From positions 376,138 through 422,397 of the forward strand of contig PJRA01000444.1 in assembly GCA_016987375.1 (NCBI GenBank): DNA of 46,260 nucleotides. Reading direction: 5' to 3'. The notes beneath the pieces were generated by a model. That model did not search any database. It worked only from the letters and a program-made list of their open reading frames with translations, and was not told the origin of the DNA. The stretch is from Brachionus koreanus (Eukaryota > Rotifera > Eurotatoria > Ploima > Brachionidae). How positions within the stretch are numbered: position 1 is the stretch's first letter; each line of letters begins with the position of its first letter. A program made the position numbers and the translations under genes. Below are positions 44,239-46,260 of the stretch, in pieces.

Positions 44239-44508
44239 TTAATTATTATAGTCCAACAAGTGTCTTAATATAGTAATGTTTTGCTGATAATTTGAGACTT
44301 CTCTATCATTGAGACAATTGAAAATAAATTTGATTGAGTCTAATAGACCCAAATTTTCACATTTGTGTCCATTTCCAATCAGCTTTGATATTAATTTGCT
44401 AGCTAATGAACCATCGACTTGATATTCATTAGCTACCTCCAATTACTGCTTGTAAAATGATTCATTACTTTGACTCAGCAACTTCTTGTCATGTAACGAT
44501 TTTAGCTC
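44239..44508 (-). pseudogene. Gene fragment with an in-frame stop, unknown family
   Basis: After an acceptor-like CATTTTAG the minus strand reads ELKSLHDKKLLSQSNESFYK, Q, stop (TAA, 44443-44445), then without frame change LEVANEYQVDGSLASKLISK and ...LLDSIKFIFNCLNDREVSNY to a stop at 44239. Composition and codon use look like genuine helical protein on both sides of the stop. It may be the last exon of a decayed gene, a nonsense change in this assembly, or a short working ORF starting at the GTG/ATG region after the stop. No upstream exon was identified. Confidence 0.45.
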
Positions 44509-45010
44509 CTAAAATGTAAATATTTTTTCTTATTTTAGTTTTTTTTTACTTAAATTGTCACAAATAAAGAAAAGCTTTTACTCTTGAAATTTAAGTTGAT
44601 AAAATAAAAAAATACTTCAGAAATAGCTAAAGAATGTTTTAATTTTTTTTAAAGATTAATTGTTCTTCAATTTATTTTATTTTTAAATAAAAACTTAAAT
44701 AAAAGACACTTTATTTTTTTTATTTTTTTCTAAATTTTTTCTAAATTTTTTCTAATTAAATTTTGTTCTAACAAATTTCGATGCAGCCAATATTAAATTT
44801 TCACTAGAATATCATTATTTGCCAACAAGACAAAAACTGATGTCTACTTCTAGAAAAGAAAATAAATTGGTAAAATAAAGCCAACTTTAGTTCAAGTTGC
44901 TCGATTTGAAATATTTCTGTATAAAAAAAATTTCTTTTAAAATCTGAAAAAAAAAAATATGCTCAAAAACTCATGCACTCTTTGAAAAACAAAATAAACT
45001 AAAACTGGTC
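44509..45010. other. AT-rich divergent intergenic region
   Basis: Contains about three tandem units of TTTTTTCTAAA at 44722-44753. No TATA box is obvious for POLRMT. Confidence 0.4.
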
Positions 45011-45023
45011 GATTTTTTTTCAG
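45011..45023 (+). promoter_or_regulatory. Splice-acceptor-like site upstream of the POLRMT start
   Basis: GATTTTTTTTCAG ends 5 bases before the ATG at 45029, too close for an ordinary 5' UTR unless the leader is spliced on, by a cis intron or a spliced leader. Confidence 0.45.
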
Positions 45024-45028
45024 ATAAA

Positions 45029-46260
45029 ATGCTTCGAAGCCAAGGCCTGCTGCGAACCCTGGGCAACAAACTAAACCGCATGTCGGTCAAAAATATTAAT
45101 TACAAACTAAATGTAAATAACAATTATCCGGTGCTCAAACACCAGGACGAGACAGCGCGTGCTCACAAAGACCTGCTTCGAATTCTCAAGACCATGTATC
45201 TAAATGAATCAAAATCAAATTCGGACAAAAAGCGTCTATGCAGCAATTTAAAACAAGCAAACAAAACCTCATCGCAAACCATTGAGCTAAAGGACATGAG
45301 CGCTCAAATTGAGGACTTACAGACCCAAGCAGACAAACCACAAGTCAACACTGAGCCCTCTGCTGGTGCTACTGAGCTCATTCACAAGGCCAAACTTCAA
45401 ATGGAAAGCTTGAACAAATCGTTCGAGCTTTTAATCTCAAATCAACTTAGCCAAAGAGACAAGATCACTTATAAACAACTTGAATTTGATCTAAAGCACA
45501 AAAAATTCAATTCTCAATTAAAATCATTTGTCGATGTTTGTTGTAGTTCAGGCATGCTTGAAAAAGCCATCCGCCATTTGAACAGCTTAATTGAGAATGA
45601 TTCAAATGCTGAACACGAATTTGTAACCGATGTTGAAGTGTTCAATCGTGTTATGTTCGAATTGGCAAAGCATGGACGAACTAATCAGATAACTAGTTTG
45701 TTTAGAACAATGAGAACTTCGACAGAGCCAAAAAAACAGCTCAAACCAAATCTTGGCTCGTATGCAGCCGTCATTCAATCGATTGGCGTTCAATTGCAAA
45801 AGAACAATTTGGAAAGAAAATTAAATGAGCTTAGACTTGTTTTAGAAAGAGTTTTGTTTGATATACAAAAATCAAATGTAATCAATTGACTTATTAGAAA
45901 AAAATTTTTTTATTAATTCTTTGTGCTTTTTTTTTTGTTTAAGTTTAGTTTAGACGATTTGGCCTCAAAGTGCAATTTGTCATCGGAACAGCAGTTTTAC
46001 ATTGGAAAAGCGCTTAATCTGCTTCTGCCCAATTTTCAGTTCAAACATGTGCCAATCACTAGTTTAGACAATCCTCTTCTGGATCGACTTAAACAGCATA
46101 AAAAAGTAGATTTTTTTGTTTGGGAATTTTTTTGTTGGCTAATTGTTTGACAAAAGGATATAGGAGTGGTCAACGAGAGCGTTTATCCAAGGGAAATGAT
46201 TGATAAAAAGTTGATTACTAAAAATTTTGAGAATCAGATTAGAGAAGAGCAAAATTTGAT
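45029..46260 (+). CDS. POLRMT: Mitochondrial DNA-directed RNA polymerase (5' part)
   Basis: Three exons seen, 45029-45877, 45944-46105 and 46157 onward, running off the window; about 371 residues of a protein that is about 1,200 long in mammals. The N-terminus (MLRSQGLLRTLGNKLNRMSV) is basic and lacks acidic residues, a mitochondrial presequence. A charged linker precedes the PPR-containing region: VFNRVMFELAKHGRTNQITS, then KPNLGSYAAVIQSIGVQ, matching the POLRMT PPR segment (SYAAALQCMGR in human). KALNLLLPNFQFKHVP and VNESVYPREMI correspond to the N-terminal domain before the T7-like polymerase core, which lies outside the window. The acceptor CAAAAG before GATATAGGAGTGGTC was chosen because it alone keeps the frame. 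The enzyme transcribes mtDNA and primes its replication in the matrix. Confidence 0.88.

Noticed and set aside
1..46260. CRISPR arrays, bacterial operons and rRNA genes
   Set aside because: None were seen; the spliced genes show this is eukaryotic nuclear DNA.

Overview
The window is animal nuclear DNA from a compact, strongly AT-rich genome. Protein genes are split by short introns (about 30-120 bp, GT...AG). Intergenic DNA is dominated by A/T homopolymers and decayed transposons. The recognisable genes (PICK1, ATP synthase subunit f, POLRMT, GPKOW, an SPRY/SOCS-box protein, a Ly6-like protein) are metazoan. The very short introns, the AT bias and the splice-acceptor-like sites just before several start codons fit a small-bodied invertebrate, for example a monogonont rotifer. 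That assignment is an inference, and nothing here proves the species. Two runs of N (16322-17173 and 30424-30827) are assembly gaps.

Layout. 1-740: 5' part of a type II membrane, glycosyltransferase-like gene (minus). 2.1-3.1 kb: a non-LTR retrotransposon relic. 3.9-17.8 kb: a duplication-rich block holding an intact, intronless SPRY/SOCS-box gene (6603-7403, plus), three copies of a ~640 bp repeat (R1), three copies of a short retroposon (R2, one nested in R1 with a target-site duplication), a second locus (13.75-14.45 kb) that keeps the SPRY gene's promoter and 3' element but not its coding sequence, and a near-identical ~600 bp duplication at ~10.0 and ~17.2 kb. 18.2 kb: a piggyBac relic. 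19.0-19.5 kb: ATP synthase subunit f (3 exons, plus). 20.0-24.7 kb: two mariner relics with outward-facing 3' ends on either side of an unrecognised seven-exon gene (21566-23399, minus).

24.98-27.1 kb: an ankyrin / F5/8-type C / SAM-like gene (7 exons seen, minus). 28.8-30.3 kb: a two-exon PTB-domain gene (minus). 32.85-33.5 kb: a hAT transposase relic. 35.7-36.2 kb: a secreted or GPI-anchored Ly6/uPAR-like gene (3 exons, plus). 36.7-37.4 kb: a retrotransposon fragment split by an internal inversion. 37.65-37.77 kb: a near-perfect 53 bp-arm hairpin. 38.0-38.85 kb: a GPKOW/Spp2-like splicing factor (plus). 39.1-39.3 kb: a candidate 65-residue gene. 40.70-40.94 kb: a probable solo LTR. 41.4-42.8 kb: PICK1 (3 exons, minus). 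44.2-44.5 kb: a gene fragment with an internal stop (minus). 45.0 kb to the end: the 5' part of mitochondrial RNA polymerase POLRMT (plus).

The genes do not form a pathway; they are independent housekeeping, signalling and mitochondrial genes. The most unusual structure is the promoter-and-3'-end 'ghost' of the SPRY/SOCS-box gene lying between inverted R1 copies. Exon joins were worked out by hand from reading frame, GT/AG sites and family similarity. No alignment, transcript or database search was run.
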